Positions 25,370 to 35,934 of a stretch of DNA of 64,000 nucleotides are shown piece after piece. The stretch's first letter is position 1. Each line of letters begins with the position of its first letter. Source of the DNA: Parasulfuritortus sp036391875. GTDB lineage: Bacteria; Pseudomonadota; Gammaproteobacteria; Burkholderiales; Thiobacillaceae. The position numbers and the translations under genes are program-made. The DNA is taken from assembly GCA_036391875.1 (NCBI GenBank), contig DASVZA010000007.1:62001-126000 (forward strand). The letters are read 5' to 3'. The notes beneath the pieces are model-generated. The model did not search any database. It was not told the origin of the DNA and worked only from the letters and a program-made list of their open reading frames with translations.

Positions 25370-26332
25370 TTACAACCTGTGATGCCGCCTCATCGTATCC
25401 GACGGCAGCTCCCCGAACAGCTTCCTGTATTCCTGTGCGAAATGGCCGAAGTGCCAGAAGCCCAAGGCGGTGGCGGCTTCGGTGACCGAGTCGACCTCCT
25501 TGAGCAGGTGGCGGACCTGGTTCAGGCGCCGGGCACGGATGAAGGCGACCGGGTTCATGCCCAGCGCCTCCTGGAAGCAGTATTGCAGGGTGCGCCGGCT
25601 GATCTTCAGTTCCCGGCACAGGTCCTCGATGCCGACCTGCCCGTCGCCCGCGGCATCGATGTAGTCGCGCGCCTGCCGGACGACCGTGGCACGCCGGCCG
25701 GCGCTCAGGCCACGCTCCGGGTCGACCCGATCGGTCAGGACGTCGGCCATGCAGGCGTAGACCGAATCGCGCATCCGCCGGCGGAAGGCCGCGCTCTGCT
25801 GCAGGCCGGGCGAGCGGCGGCAGAGGTCGAACACGGTGTGCAGGAAGCGGCCGGCTTCGGCCAGGATCTGGGGCGACGCCTTCTTGAGGTGAGCGACGCC
25901 TTCCAGTTCGTCCAACAGTTGGTCCGGCAGCCATTCGGCAAGCGAGGCGCGCGAGGCGACCATGCCGCCCATGGTCAGTTGATCGGGCGAATAGAACTCG
26001 AAGCCGTCCCGGCCGGAGAAGACCGGCGCCGCGCCGCCGGCCAGCACCGCGCCGCAGAACAGGCCGTGGCCGGTCGCCCGCAACGGGATGCCGACGGCGA
26101 TGGCGCCCTCGCCCAGCTTGCCGCTCTGGTACAGGGCATGGCTGGTGGATTCCATGAACAGGTGGATGTCGTCGAACAGCAATTCGAGGATCGCGCCCCG
26201 GAAACGGCCAGGCGACAGCTGGGCGTAACGCTGGTTCCAGCCCTGCAACAGGGTGGCCTGCTCGTCGAAGTCGCGGGTCTGTCCCTGCTTCAGCGTCAGG
26301 GCCGGGTTGGCTGGACAAGGCGTGGCGTTCAT
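25370..26332 (-). CDS. AraC-family transcriptional regulator, EutR-like
   Basis: A 320-residue regulator with a C-terminal double HTH (about 215-315; SRRTLQYCFQEALGMNPVAF and ATALGFWHFGHFAQEYRKLF). The N-terminal domain resembles E. coli EutR, which senses ethanolamine with B12: WNQRYAQLSPGRFRGAILEL and LLFDDIHLFMESTSHALYQS align with EutR's WQQIYDQLHPGKF and DDIQVF segments. It is therefore the likely activator of eat-eutBC 18 kb away (inference). I prefer ATG at about 26332 (GGGGAAA upstream) over an in-frame TTG at 26395. A decayed copy of its 3' end lies at 24095-24255. Confidence 0.85.
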   Translation of the reverse strand: MNATPCPANPALTLKQGQTRDFDEQATLLQGWNQRYAQLSPGRFRGAILELLFDDIHLFMESTSHALYQSGKLGEGAIAVGIPLRATGHGLFCGAVLAGGAAPVFSGRDGFEFYSPDQLTMGGMVASRASLAEWLPDQLLDELEGVAHLKKASPQILAEAGRFLHTVFDLCRRSPGLQQSAAFRRRMRDSVYACMADVLTDRVDPERGLSAGRRATVVRQARDYIDAAGDGQVGIEDLCRELKISRRTLQYCFQEALGMNPVAFIRARRLNQVRHLLKEVDSVTEAATALGFWHFGHFAQEYRKLFGELPSDTMRRHHRL

Positions 26333-26542
26333 ATGGCGTTTCCCCGAAACGGACGGCCCGGGCCAAGCCGGGCATGGATGCCTTGTTTCAAGCAAACGTC
26401 ATGCCGCGGACGGCTTGGCGCCGTCCTGCCCCGCCACCGCGGGCTTCAGGGACGCGAGGCGCCGGATACGTTGCTGCCGGACGGCGTATTTCCGCCCAGC
26501 AGCCGTGCGCCGCGCCTTATTTTGGATCGTTGGAAAACGGGA

Positions 26543-27094
26543 TCAACTGCGCACCAGCCCGGCCTCGACCTGCTGCCGGGTCGCCTCGCCGGCCAGCAGG
26601 CGGACCAGTTCCAGGGCGAAGTCCATGGCCGTGCCCGGGCCGCGCGAGGTGACCACCTTGCCGTCGATCTCGATCGCCGCGCCGGTGTACTGGCCGCCTG
26701 GGATGGCCAGCTTGTCGACAAAGCCGGGGAAGCTGGTGGCGCGCCGGCCGTCCAGCAGGCCGGCCTGGGCCAGGGCGATGGGCGCGGCGCAGATGGCGGC
26801 GGTGTATTTGCCGGCCCCGGCCATCCGCTTGAGCAGAGCGACAATGCGGGCGTCGTTCTTGAGGTTCTCGGCGCCGGGCATGCCGCCCGGCAGGGCGATC
26901 ATGGCGAAGTCCTGGTCCAGCACGTCGTCCAGCACGGCATCGGGCTGCACCCGCATGCCGCGCGCGCCCTGGACCAGGCCGGGCTGCAGGCCGGCGGTGA
27001 CGACCTCGATCCCGCCGCGGCGCAGCAGGTCGACGATGGTGGTGGCTTCCAAGTCCTCGAAGCCGGGTGCGAGGGGAACCAGTACGCGCGTCAT
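26543..27094 (-). CDS. DJ-1/PfpI family protein (YajL/ThiJ-like)
   Basis: A 183-residue cytoplasmic protein of the DJ-1 superfamily. The nucleophile elbow AAICAAP carries the redox-sensitive cysteine (about residue 102). An acidic residue in PLAPGFEDLEA (about 15) and a histidine-free third site fit the DJ-1/YajL group, linked to protein deglycation or oxidative-stress defence. Start ATG 27094 has AAGGAGA seven bases upstream; longer in-frame starts up to 27139 lie inside the preceding gene and lack such a site. It follows the FAD oxidoreductase with almost no gap (stop 27096), so both are in one operon. Confidence 0.9.
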   Translation of the reverse strand: MTRVLVPLAPGFEDLEATTIVDLLRRGGIEVVTAGLQPGLVQGARGMRVQPDAVLDDVLDQDFAMIALPGGMPGAENLKNDARIVALLKRMAGAGKYTAAICAAPIALAQAGLLDGRRATSFPGFVDKLAIPGGQYTGAAIEIDGKVVTSRGPGTAMDFALELVRLLAGEATRQQVEAGLVRS

Positions 27095-27095
27095 G

Positions 27096-28265
27096 TCAGT
27101 CTCCTTGTCCATTGTGGCCGGCCGCATGAAGGGCAGCATCGCCCAGCGACAGGCCGTTGAGATAACTGCCGGCCAGGCGCACCGGCGTCTCGGCCAGCGC
27201 CGCCTCCAGTTCCCTGGCCAGCGCGATCGAGGCCGGGGTCAGGGCCGGCAGGCGGTTGGCCTTGGCCGTCTCGTAGGCGAAGTCCGCCGCCGTGCAGCCC
27301 AGCACCTCCGCCATCCGCTGCCGCTTGGCCTCGTCCGACAGCAGGCCGGGCTTGAAGTGGAAGGCGAAGCCGCGCCAGCGCGGATGCGGCAGGTAGTCGC
27401 GGCTGACGGCCGAATAGAAGGCGTCGTCGCCGCCGATCAGGCCGGCCACCGGCGGCAGCGCGACCTTGTCGGCCGGCAGCACCACGGCCCGGGTCTCGAT
27501 CTCGGCCATCGCCGTCTCGCCGAGCCTAGCCGCCAGTTCGGGCACCACGCCGGCCAGCAGGTGAGCGGCGACATCGGGCGGCGTGGCGACGACGACCGCG
27601 CGGGCGAGCAGTTCGCCGTCGGCCAGCTTCACTTTGACACCGCCGTCGACCAGGGTCAGCGCTTCGACCCGGGCGCCATACCGGATTGGAACGCGGTTGG
27701 CGGCGGCCAGTTCCTCGAACCAGCCCTGCAGGCCGCCGGCATGGGTGAACTTGCGCGGCGCGGCCTTCTCCCGCTGCTTGCGTTTGAACAGCCACTCGGC
27801 GGGGTAGGTCCCGGCCGGCTGCGACAGCACCGCGGCGAAGGCCGGCGCCAGCAGCCGGCGCCAGTTGCCCGCGCCGAGCAGGCGGGTGAAATAGGTCCGG
27901 ACGTCGAGACCCTCCTTTTTCAGGCCGAGCGCGAACGGCAGGTGCAGCGCGGCCTGGAGGAATGACAGCTTGCCGAAGGGCGAGCGCACCCGGCCGTCGT
28001 CGTAGAAGTGGTAGCCGACCTTGGCGCGCGGGATCAGGTTGCCGAAGGCGGCATCGCCGTTCAGGGCCAGCAGCGCGCCGTAGGAGTTGTAGGCGGTGTG
28101 GGCGCCCAACTCCAGCCAGAAATCGTCGACCGGGTGCCAGGTGTGGACGCAGCCGCCCAGGCGCTCGCCGGCTTCCAAAAGGAGGACGTCGGCGCCGGTC
28201 CGCGCGGCGTTGGCCGCGGCCGTGAGGCCGCTGACGCCGCCGCCGATGACGATCAGATCATGCAT
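27096..28265 (-). CDS. FAD-dependent amine oxidase/protoporphyrinogen oxidase-like flavoprotein
   Basis: A 389-residue flavoprotein starting with the Rossmann ADP-binding motif LIVIGGGVSGLTAAANAA and the acidic end of strand two (LLLEAGERLGG). The LLLEAGERLGGCVHTW block is typical of the HemY/PPOX and monoamine oxidase superfamily. The C-terminal segment, with LAGSYLNGLSLGDA, closes the FAD site and is like the HemY type GNYLxGVSLxD. Oxygen-dependent oxidation of a porphyrinogen is possible, but no other heme genes are adjacent, so the substrate is unproven. The start is ATG 28265. Confidence 0.82.
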   Translation of the reverse strand: MHDLIVIGGGVSGLTAAANAARTGADVLLLEAGERLGGCVHTWHPVDDFWLELGAHTAYNSYGALLALNGDAAFGNLIPRAKVGYHFYDDGRVRSPFGKLSFLQAALHLPFALGLKKEGLDVRTYFTRLLGAGNWRRLLAPAFAAVLSQPAGTYPAEWLFKRKQREKAAPRKFTHAGGLQGWFEELAAANRVPIRYGARVEALTLVDGGVKVKLADGELLARAVVVATPPDVAAHLLAGVVPELAARLGETAMAEIETRAVVLPADKVALPPVAGLIGGDDAFYSAVSRDYLPHPRWRGFAFHFKPGLLSDEAKRQRMAEVLGCTAADFAYETAKANRLPALTPASIALARELEAALAETPVRLAGSYLNGLSLGDAALHAAGHNGQGD

Positions 28266-28344
28266 GGTTCGGGTTTCACGAAGGCAAAAGCGGAGGTTAC
28301 CGCCTAATGCCGAATAAGGCATCCCGTCGCTGGCTTTCCGCCAC

Positions 28345-28728
28345 TCAGTCGCCGCCGGTGAAGCGATGGATGAGGCGCCGGTCGCGCTTGGTCGGCCGGC
28401 CCTTGATGGGCTGGGCCGGTTCGACCTGCAGCCGGCGCAGGGCGGCCTGCTCCTCGCGCCGCTGGCGGCTGGCCTCGTCCTCCTGGTAGAGGGTGCGGGC
28501 GACCTCGGCCGGGCCGCGCCGCTCGCCGATGCCCTGCACGGTCAATTCCCACTCGAACTCGCCGATGTGGACCGCCAGCCGGTCGCCGACCTTGACCTCC
28601 TTGCTCGGCTTGGCCCGTTCGCCGTTCAGCTTGACCCGGCCGCCGTCGACCGCCTGGGTCGCCAGGCTGCGCGTCTTGAAGAAGCGCGCGGCCCAGAGCC
28701 ATTTGTCGATGCGGACCCGGTTGGTCAT
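28345..28728 (-). CDS. hslR: S4-domain RNA-binding protein, Hsp15 (HslR) family
   Basis: A 127-residue cytoplasmic protein with an N-terminal S4 domain (residues 6-65): RIDKWLWAARFFKTRSLATQ and GGRVKLNGERAKPSKEVKVGD. This is the signature of Hsp15, which binds the 50S subunit carrying a stuck peptidyl-tRNA and helps its recycling after heat stress. The C-terminus is basic, for RNA contact. Length matches the family (about 130). It lies on the same strand as the oxidoreductase, 79 bases upstream of it. Confidence 0.88.
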   Translation of the reverse strand: MTNRVRIDKWLWAARFFKTRSLATQAVDGGRVKLNGERAKPSKEVKVGDRLAVHIGEFEWELTVQGIGERRGPAEVARTLYQEDEASRQRREEQAALRRLQVEPAQPIKGRPTKRDRRLIHRFTGGD

Positions 28729-28743
28729 GCGAGGCTCAGTCCG

Positions 28744-29097
28744 TCACTTGCGGCAGGCGTACTGCTCGCTCAGCACCCGGTCCAGGGCGGCCGGCGCCGG
28801 CCGCTTCTGGTAGTCGGGGTGGGCCATCAGCCAGGTCACCACGCTGGGCGAAAGGCGCTCGATGCCCCCCTTGCCGAAGCAGTACTTGCCCGGATGTGCG
28901 CCCGTGGCGACGGCATCCAGATAGCCGTTGATGTAGTTGTGGCACATGATCGACAGGGCCTGCACTTGGATGCCGCCGAAGCACATCCGCATCAGCCCCT
29001 CGCCGGTCTGCATCCGGTGGCCGGCCTCACCGATTTCGGCCAGTGCCGCGAACGGCAGGGACAGACCGGCCATGGCCGCGATGAACACGCGTTTCAT
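28744..29097 (-). CDS. Exported Rap1a/Tai-like small protein
   Basis: A 117-residue protein with signal peptide MKRVFIAAMAGLSLPFAALA. The mature part has LMRMCFG, CHNYINGYLDAVATG, YCFGKGGIERLSPSVV, WLMAHPDYQ and a final EQYAC, matching the spacing of cysteines and the hydrophobic core of the Rap1a/Tai family. In Serratia these proteins neutralise type VI amidase effectors (Ssp/Tae4). No effector or T6SS gene is nearby, so this may be an orphan immunity protein or a family member with another role. The start is preceded by a purine-rich GAGGAGAAG. Confidence 0.72.
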   Translation of the reverse strand: MKRVFIAAMAGLSLPFAALAEIGEAGHRMQTGEGLMRMCFGGIQVQALSIMCHNYINGYLDAVATGAHPGKYCFGKGGIERLSPSVVTWLMAHPDYQKRPAPAALDRVLSEQYACRK

Positions 29098-29166
29098 GGG
29101 TACTTCTCCTCTTCGTCTCTACTGCTGCAATCATTTTTTTGTTTACTACGTGGGCACTGCTTCGAT

Positions 29167-31254
<2,088 letters not shown>

Positions 31255-31344
31255 GGCGGCATCTGGAAAAAATCGGACCGAAGAGGATAACAGTTTGCGC
31301 CGCGCCGTTAAAATGCGGAATCCATTCAAAAAACCCTGCCGACA

Positions 31345-32403
31345 ATGAACCTTTACCCGCTGCTGCGCCCCCTGCTCTTCCATCTCGACGCGGAAACCGC
31401 CCACACCCTGACCCTGGATGCCCTGCGCACGCTGCCGCCCGCCCTGCTCAAGGCGACCCTGCCCAGCGTGCCGGACGATCCGCGCCAGGTCATGGGCCTG
31501 ACCTTCCCCAACCCGGTCGGCCTGGCCGCCGGCCTGGACAAGAACGGCGAATGCCTGGACGCCTGGGCCGCGCTCGGCTTCGGCTTCATCGAGGTCGGCA
31601 CCGTCACGCCGCGGCCGCAGCCGGGCAACCCCAAGCCGCGCATGTTCCGCCTGCCCGAGGCGCGGGGCATCATCAACCGCATGGGCTTCAACAACCGCGG
31701 CGTCGACGCCCTGCTCGACAACGTGGCCAAGGCGGAATTCAAGGGCGTGCTGGGCATCAACATCGGCAAGAACTTCGACACCCCGATCGAGAACGCGGCC
31801 GACGACTACCTGATCTGCCTGCGCAAGGTCTACGCGCGGGCCAGCTACGTCGCGGTCAACATCTCCTCGCCCAACACCAAGAACCTGCGCGCCCTGCAGG
31901 GCGGCAGCGAACTGGACGCCCTGCTCGCCGCGCTCAAGGCGGAGCAGGCGAAGCTGGCCGACCAATACGGCAAGTACACGCCGATCGCGGTCAAGATCGC
32001 GCCCGACCTGGAGGACGCGCAGATCGCCGAGATGGCCGACCTGTTCCGGAAGCACCGCATCGACGCCGTGATCGCCACCAACACCACCATCGCCCGCGCC
32101 GGGGTCGAGCACCTGCCGCACGGCGGCGAGACCGGCGGCCTGTCCGGCGCGCCGGTCAAGCAGGCCGCCGACCGGGTGCTGGCGGCGCTCGCCTTCGGCG
32201 GCGCGCTGAAGGGCGAGATTCCGCTGATCGGCGTGGGCGGCATCCTCACAGGCGACGACGCGGCCGACAAGCTGCGCCTGGGCGCCAGCCTGGTCCAACT
32301 CTACAGCGGTCTGATCTACCGCGGCCCGGAGCTGATCGCCGAATGCGCCTCGGCCTGCCGCGGCGCGGGCGGCAAGGAACGGATACCCGGGCTGCGCCTG
32401 TAA
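31345..32403 (+). CDS. pyrD: Dihydroorotate dehydrogenase (quinone), class 2
   Basis: A 352-residue membrane-associated flavoenzyme that oxidises dihydroorotate to orotate and passes electrons to quinone, the fourth step of pyrimidine synthesis. The N-terminal amphipathic helix (MNLYPLLRPLLFHLDAETAH) is the class 2 membrane anchor. FMN and substrate motifs RMGFNNRGVDALL and NISSPNTKNLRALQ (with the class 2 catalytic serine) are present, followed by GVGGILTGDDAADKLRLGAS. The length is normal. It is transcribed alone, divergent from ygiQ. Confidence 0.97.
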   Translation: MNLYPLLRPLLFHLDAETAHTLTLDALRTLPPALLKATLPSVPDDPRQVMGLTFPNPVGLAAGLDKNGECLDAWAALGFGFIEVGTVTPRPQPGNPKPRMFRLPEARGIINRMGFNNRGVDALLDNVAKAEFKGVLGINIGKNFDTPIENAADDYLICLRKVYARASYVAVNISSPNTKNLRALQGGSELDALLAALKAEQAKLADQYGKYTPIAVKIAPDLEDAQIAEMADLFRKHRIDAVIATNTTIARAGVEHLPHGGETGGLSGAPVKQAADRVLAALAFGGALKGEIPLIGVGGILTGDDAADKLRLGASLVQLYSGLIYRGPELIAECASACRGAGGKERIPGLRL

Positions 32404-32532
32404 CGCCCCTTGTCTTTGGTGCAACAGCCGTTCCGGTGACGGCCGCGGATTGCTGGAAATGCATGGCCCGGCGGCCCGGCGATTCGCCATAATCACCGAA
32501 TGCCGGCCGAGGTCGGGCCGGCAAAAAAAACA

Positions 32533-34134
32533 ATGTCCCAGAGTTTCTCTATCGTGGAGCACCGGCTGAACATGGATAAAGCCGAAGAAAAAATCATCAT
32601 CAGCCGCCTGGTCTTCGATCTGAGCGTGGCCGATGGCTTCACCTTCGACCTGGATGTCCTGCTCGAGCGCCTCTGCGGCGTCCTTCAGGGTTATCCCGAA
32701 CTCCCCGTCATGCAACATGGCGCGATCCTGCTGCTCAGCCCGCGCGGCCAATTTTTCCAGGTGGCCCAATGCGGCTTTCCCGAACCGTGGGAAACCGAGT
32801 TCCGCTGGGGGACCGGCGCACTCATGGCGCCCGTGATCGGCGACTGCAGCCGGATCGAGGACATGCGGATACCCATCCGGGGCGAGGACGGCATCCGGCA
32901 CGAGACCGTGCGCCTGATCCTGCTGCCGCTCCGGATAGAAGAGCGCGGCGTCGGCTACGCCGTGCTCCAGGTTCCGCTCGATTACGAACCGCCGCCGATC
33001 CACATGGAGTTCATGAACGACCTGGCCCTTTCCCTGTCCGGCCTGGTCAACCGCGCACTGACCCTGGAAACGCTGCACATCCGCGAATTCGAGCTGGAGG
33101 AGGCGCGCACCAACGCCATCCGCAGCCTCGGTGTCGCCTCGGAATACCGCGACAACGAAACCGGCTGGCACATCATGCGCATGACCAACATCGCGCAGAG
33201 CATCGCCAAGGCCATGGGCCTCTCGGACGCGCAGCGCGACCTGCTCTACATCACGGCGCCGATGCACGACGTGGGCAAGATCGGCATCCCGGACGCCATC
33301 CTGCTCAAGCCGGGCAAGCTGAGCCCGGACGAGTACGAGACGATGAAGCGTCACACCGACATCGGCGTCACCATCCTGACCGGCAACGATGCCCTGATCG
33401 CCGCGGCGCGGGAGATCGCCGGTTCGCACCACGAACACTGGGACGGCAGCGGCTATCCGCGCAGCCTCAAGGGCGATCAGATCCCGGTCCTGGCCCGGGT
33501 CTGCGCCGTGGCCGACGTGTTCGACGCCCTGACTTCGACCCGGCCGTACAAGGAACCCTGGTCGGTCGAGGCCGCCATCGAATGGATCATCTCCAAGTCG
33601 GGCAGCCACTTCGATCCGGATGTGGTGCGGGCCTTCGAGCAGGCCATCCCCGAAATCCTGCGCATCCGCGAGCTGTACCGCGACGACATCATCGACCCGA
33701 AGAAGGAACTGAGCCTGCCGCCCATCGAGCGGCGGCCGAACGAATGGGCCAGCTGGGACGCGAGCATGAGCGTGGGCATCGGCACCATCGACGAACACCA
33801 CCGCTATCTGTTCGACCTGATCAACGATCTGTTCGACGTGGTCCGCCACAAGCGCGGCGCGCGTGAGGTGGCCCGTCTGCTGAAGGCGCTGGAGGCTTAT
33901 ACCAAGGTGCACTTCCGGGCCGAGGAACAGATGATGATCCGCTATGGCTTCGAGGGCATCCACCGCCAGGAGGCGCAGCACCACGCCTTCGAGGAGAAGC
34001 TGGGCGAGTTCTACGAGGAGTTGCACGCCAACCCGCTCATCACCCAGTTCGACGTGCTGTCCTACCTGCGCGGCTGGCTGGTGCACCACATCAAGGAAGA
34101 GGACACCCAACTCTGTTCGCTGGCCATGGCCTGA
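32533..34134 (+). CDS. GAF-like/HD-GYP phosphodiesterase fused to bacteriohemerythrin
   Basis: A 533-residue soluble signalling protein. The N-terminus (about 15-185) looks like a GAF-type sensory domain. The HD-GYP domain (about 195-385) carries HDVGKIGIPD and HHEHWDGSGYP, the metal site and GYP motif of active c-di-GMP phosphodiesterases. Residues from about 400 (WASWDASMSVGIGTIDEHHR) to the end form a hemerythrin: HFRAEE and HHIKEED provide diiron ligands. The usual HxxxH pair reads QxxxH (HRQEAQHHAF), so the iron site may be altered. This suggests oxygen, NO or redox control of c-di-GMP breakdown. ATG 32533 was chosen; 32500 and 32572 are possible. Confidence 0.9.
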   Translation: MSQSFSIVEHRLNMDKAEEKIIISRLVFDLSVADGFTFDLDVLLERLCGVLQGYPELPVMQHGAILLLSPRGQFFQVAQCGFPEPWETEFRWGTGALMAPVIGDCSRIEDMRIPIRGEDGIRHETVRLILLPLRIEERGVGYAVLQVPLDYEPPPIHMEFMNDLALSLSGLVNRALTLETLHIREFELEEARTNAIRSLGVASEYRDNETGWHIMRMTNIAQSIAKAMGLSDAQRDLLYITAPMHDVGKIGIPDAILLKPGKLSPDEYETMKRHTDIGVTILTGNDALIAAAREIAGSHHEHWDGSGYPRSLKGDQIPVLARVCAVADVFDALTSTRPYKEPWSVEAAIEWIISKSGSHFDPDVVRAFEQAIPEILRIRELYRDDIIDPKKELSLPPIERRPNEWASWDASMSVGIGTIDEHHRYLFDLINDLFDVVRHKRGAREVARLLKALEAYTKVHFRAEEQMMIRYGFEGIHRQEAQHHAFEEKLGEFYEELHANPLITQFDVLSYLRGWLVHHIKEEDTQLCSLAMA

Positions 34135-34147
34135 GGCCGGCCCGGGT

Positions 34148-34750
34148 TCAGCCGCCCGGGGTCAGATGGAGCAGCGCCTGATGCCGTTCGCCGCCTTTCC
34201 GCTCGAAGCGGAAGCGGGCCATGGCGGCGCTGCCGACCTGGATGCGGTAGCCGTGCTCCGGCTCCAGGCCGAGCACGGCGCAGATCGCCATGCGGATCAC
34301 CCCGGCGTGGGCCACGACCAGCACATGGCCGCCGGCATGCGTTTCCAGCACCGATTCGAGCGCGGCGGCCACGCGCCTGTGGAAGGCATCCAGCGCCTCC
34401 GCACCCTCCGGCCGGCAGCCGACCGGATCGCGCTTGAAATTGAACACGGCATCGGGATAGCGCGCATCGATCTCGGCCGCGGTCTTGCCCTCCCACGCCC
34501 CGAAGCCGACTTCCTTGAAACGTTCGTCGCAGGCCAACGGCAATCCGGTCTGGCCGGCCAACTCCTCGGCGAAGGCCCGGCAGCGGGCCAGTGGCGAACT
34601 GACGATGGCGGTCCAGGCCGGCCGCTCGACGGTGGCGGCGCGCATCTGGGCCCAGCCCTTGTCGGACAGCGGGTCGTCGATCTGGCCGCGGTAGCGGCGG
34701 CCGCCCACCGGCTCGCCATGGCGCAGCATGTCGATCAGGGTGACGCTCAT
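34148..34750 (-). CDS. Histidine phosphatase family protein (CobC/GpmB-like)
   Basis: A 200-residue phosphatase with the phosphohistidine motif LRHGEP near residue 9, SSPLARCRAFAEEL for phosphate binding, and the second catalytic histidine in VVAHAGVIRMAI (about 150). This group includes alpha-ribazole-5'-phosphate phosphatase and broad sugar phosphatases; no cobalamin genes are near. Its ATG (34750) overlaps the ParA stop by four bases. It is the third gene of an operon with ParA and the pseudo-LMW-phosphatase, and is convergent with the HD-GYP/hemerythrin gene. Confidence 0.88.
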   Translation of the reverse strand: MSVTLIDMLRHGEPVGGRRYRGQIDDPLSDKGWAQMRAATVERPAWTAIVSSPLARCRAFAEELAGQTGLPLACDERFKEVGFGAWEGKTAAEIDARYPDAVFNFKRDPVGCRPEGAEALDAFHRRVAAALESVLETHAGGHVLVVAHAGVIRMAICAVLGLEPEHGYRIQVGSAAMARFRFERKGGERHQALLHLTPGG

Positions 34751-35397
34751 ACCGCCAGGATGAATTCGATTTCGCGCCGCAGGGCGTCGACTTCCAGGCT
34801 GGCGATGGCCGCCCGGCTGCCCAGGGTCGCGATGCTGCCGCCCAGGGCAGCGCACTGGCGGTAGGCCGTGCGCTGGCGCAATTGCGCGCCCAGCATGGGG
34901 ATGCCGAACTCGGGCAGCATGGCCAGCACCTCGCGGGCCAGGACGGTATTGGGCTGGGCCTGGTTCACCACCAATCTGGCCTCCAGGAAGGGGTTCCTGC
35001 CGTTCGCCTCGAAGATGGCGTCGCGGATGCGCAGGCTGGCCCACAGGTCGGGCGGCGACGGGATCACCGGCACCAGGGCCAGGTTGGCCAGGCGCAGCGC
35101 GCTGGCGGTGACCGGGGCCGAGGCGGCGGGCGGACTGTCGATGACGATGTAGTCGTAGTCTTCCTGGCGTTTTTTCAGGCGCTTGTGCAGCTTGCCCTCC
35201 TCGCCCGACAGGTCCTCGACGTCGGCCGGGAAGCCTTCGCCGGCCGTCGCCCAGCGCAGGGCGGTGTTCTGCGGGTCCGCGTCCGCCACCAGGACCCGCA
35301 GGCCGGCATCGCCCAGCGCCCCGGCCAGCAGCATGGCCAGGGTGCTCTTGCCCGCACCGCCCTTCTGGTTGACGACCGCGATGACCCGTGCCGTCAT
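34747..35397 (-). CDS. ParA/MinD-family ATPase without ParB partner
   Basis: A 216-residue deviant Walker ATPase. The motif VVNQKGGAGKSTLAMLLAGA holds both signature lysines (residues about 10-22), VADADPQNTALRWA is the Walker A' region, and YIVIDSPPAASA is Walker B. The length is that of short ParA-type positioning ATPases, with no N-terminal HTH. No parB, centromere-like repeat or plasmid function is nearby, so it is an orphan, perhaps placing a protein complex over the nucleoid. Four-base overlaps on both sides tie it to the phosphatase genes. Confidence 0.88.
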   Translation of the reverse strand: MTARVIAVVNQKGGAGKSTLAMLLAGALGDAGLRVLVADADPQNTALRWATAGEGFPADVEDLSGEEGKLHKRLKKRQEDYDYIVIDSPPAASAPVTASALRLANLALVPVIPSPPDLWASLRIRDAIFEANGRNPFLEARLVVNQAQPNTVLAREVLAMLPEFGIPMLGAQLRQRTAYRQCAALGGSIATLGSRAAIASLEVDALRREIEFILAV

Positions 35398-35891
35398 GAC
35401 GGGCCCGTCTGCAGCGAATGGGCATGGCTTTCCAGCGCCATCCGGTCCAGGGCGCGTTCGGGCAGGTCGTGCAGCAGGTGGATGCGCTCGGCCAGTTCGC
35501 GGAAAAGCTGGTGGAAGGCGACGCTGCGTTCGGTCTCGCCGGTGGCACGTTCCGGGTCGGAGAAGTGCCAGCGGGCGGTGACCGGCCGGCCCGGCCAGAC
35601 CGGGCAGCAGATGTCGTGCTCGACATCGTTGAGCAGGATGACGAGGTCCATCTCCGGGGCCTCGGGCGCGGCGAACTCGAGCCAGTCCTTGCTGCGCAGG
35701 CTGTCGACCGGATAGCCGACCGAGCGGGCCAGCTCGATGGCCTGGCCGCTCACCTCGCCCTGCGGCCGGCAGCCGGCGCTGTAGGCGCGGAACCGGCCAT
35801 GTCCCTCGGAATTCATGACCACCTCGGCCAGGATGGAACGGGCCGCGTTGCCCACGTCGACGAACAGAACGTTGTAAGCCTTGCCGCTCAT
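35394..35891 (-). CDS. LMW-phosphatase/arsenate-reductase-fold protein with catalytic Cys replaced by Asp
   Basis: A 165-residue protein with the fold of ArsC-type arsenate reductases and low-molecular-weight tyrosine phosphatases. The phosphate loop should read FxCTGNSARSILAE but here is FVDVGNAARSILAE: GAC (Asp) stands at the position of the nucleophilic cysteine, while the asparagine, arginine and serine of the loop remain. The acid loop (WHFSDPERATG) is also present. It may bind an oxyanion or phosphoprotein without catalysis. It is the first gene of the operon with ParA and the histidine phosphatase; no arsR or arsB is nearby. Annotating it as arsenate reductase would be misleading. Confidence 0.82.
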   Translation of the reverse strand: MSGKAYNVLFVDVGNAARSILAEVVMNSEGHGRFRAYSAGCRPQGEVSGQAIELARSVGYPVDSLRSKDWLEFAAPEAPEMDLVILLNDVEHDICCPVWPGRPVTARWHFSDPERATGETERSVAFHQLFRELAERIHLLHDLPERALDRMALESHAHSLQTGPS

Positions 35892-35934
35892 AGGAGTGTT
35901 TCTATCGAATGAAAATCGCGAGAAGGCGAGGGTA

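Noticed and set aside
35394..35891. Calling the gene an arsenate reductase
   Set aside because: The catalytic cysteine is replaced by Asp and there are no other ars genes.
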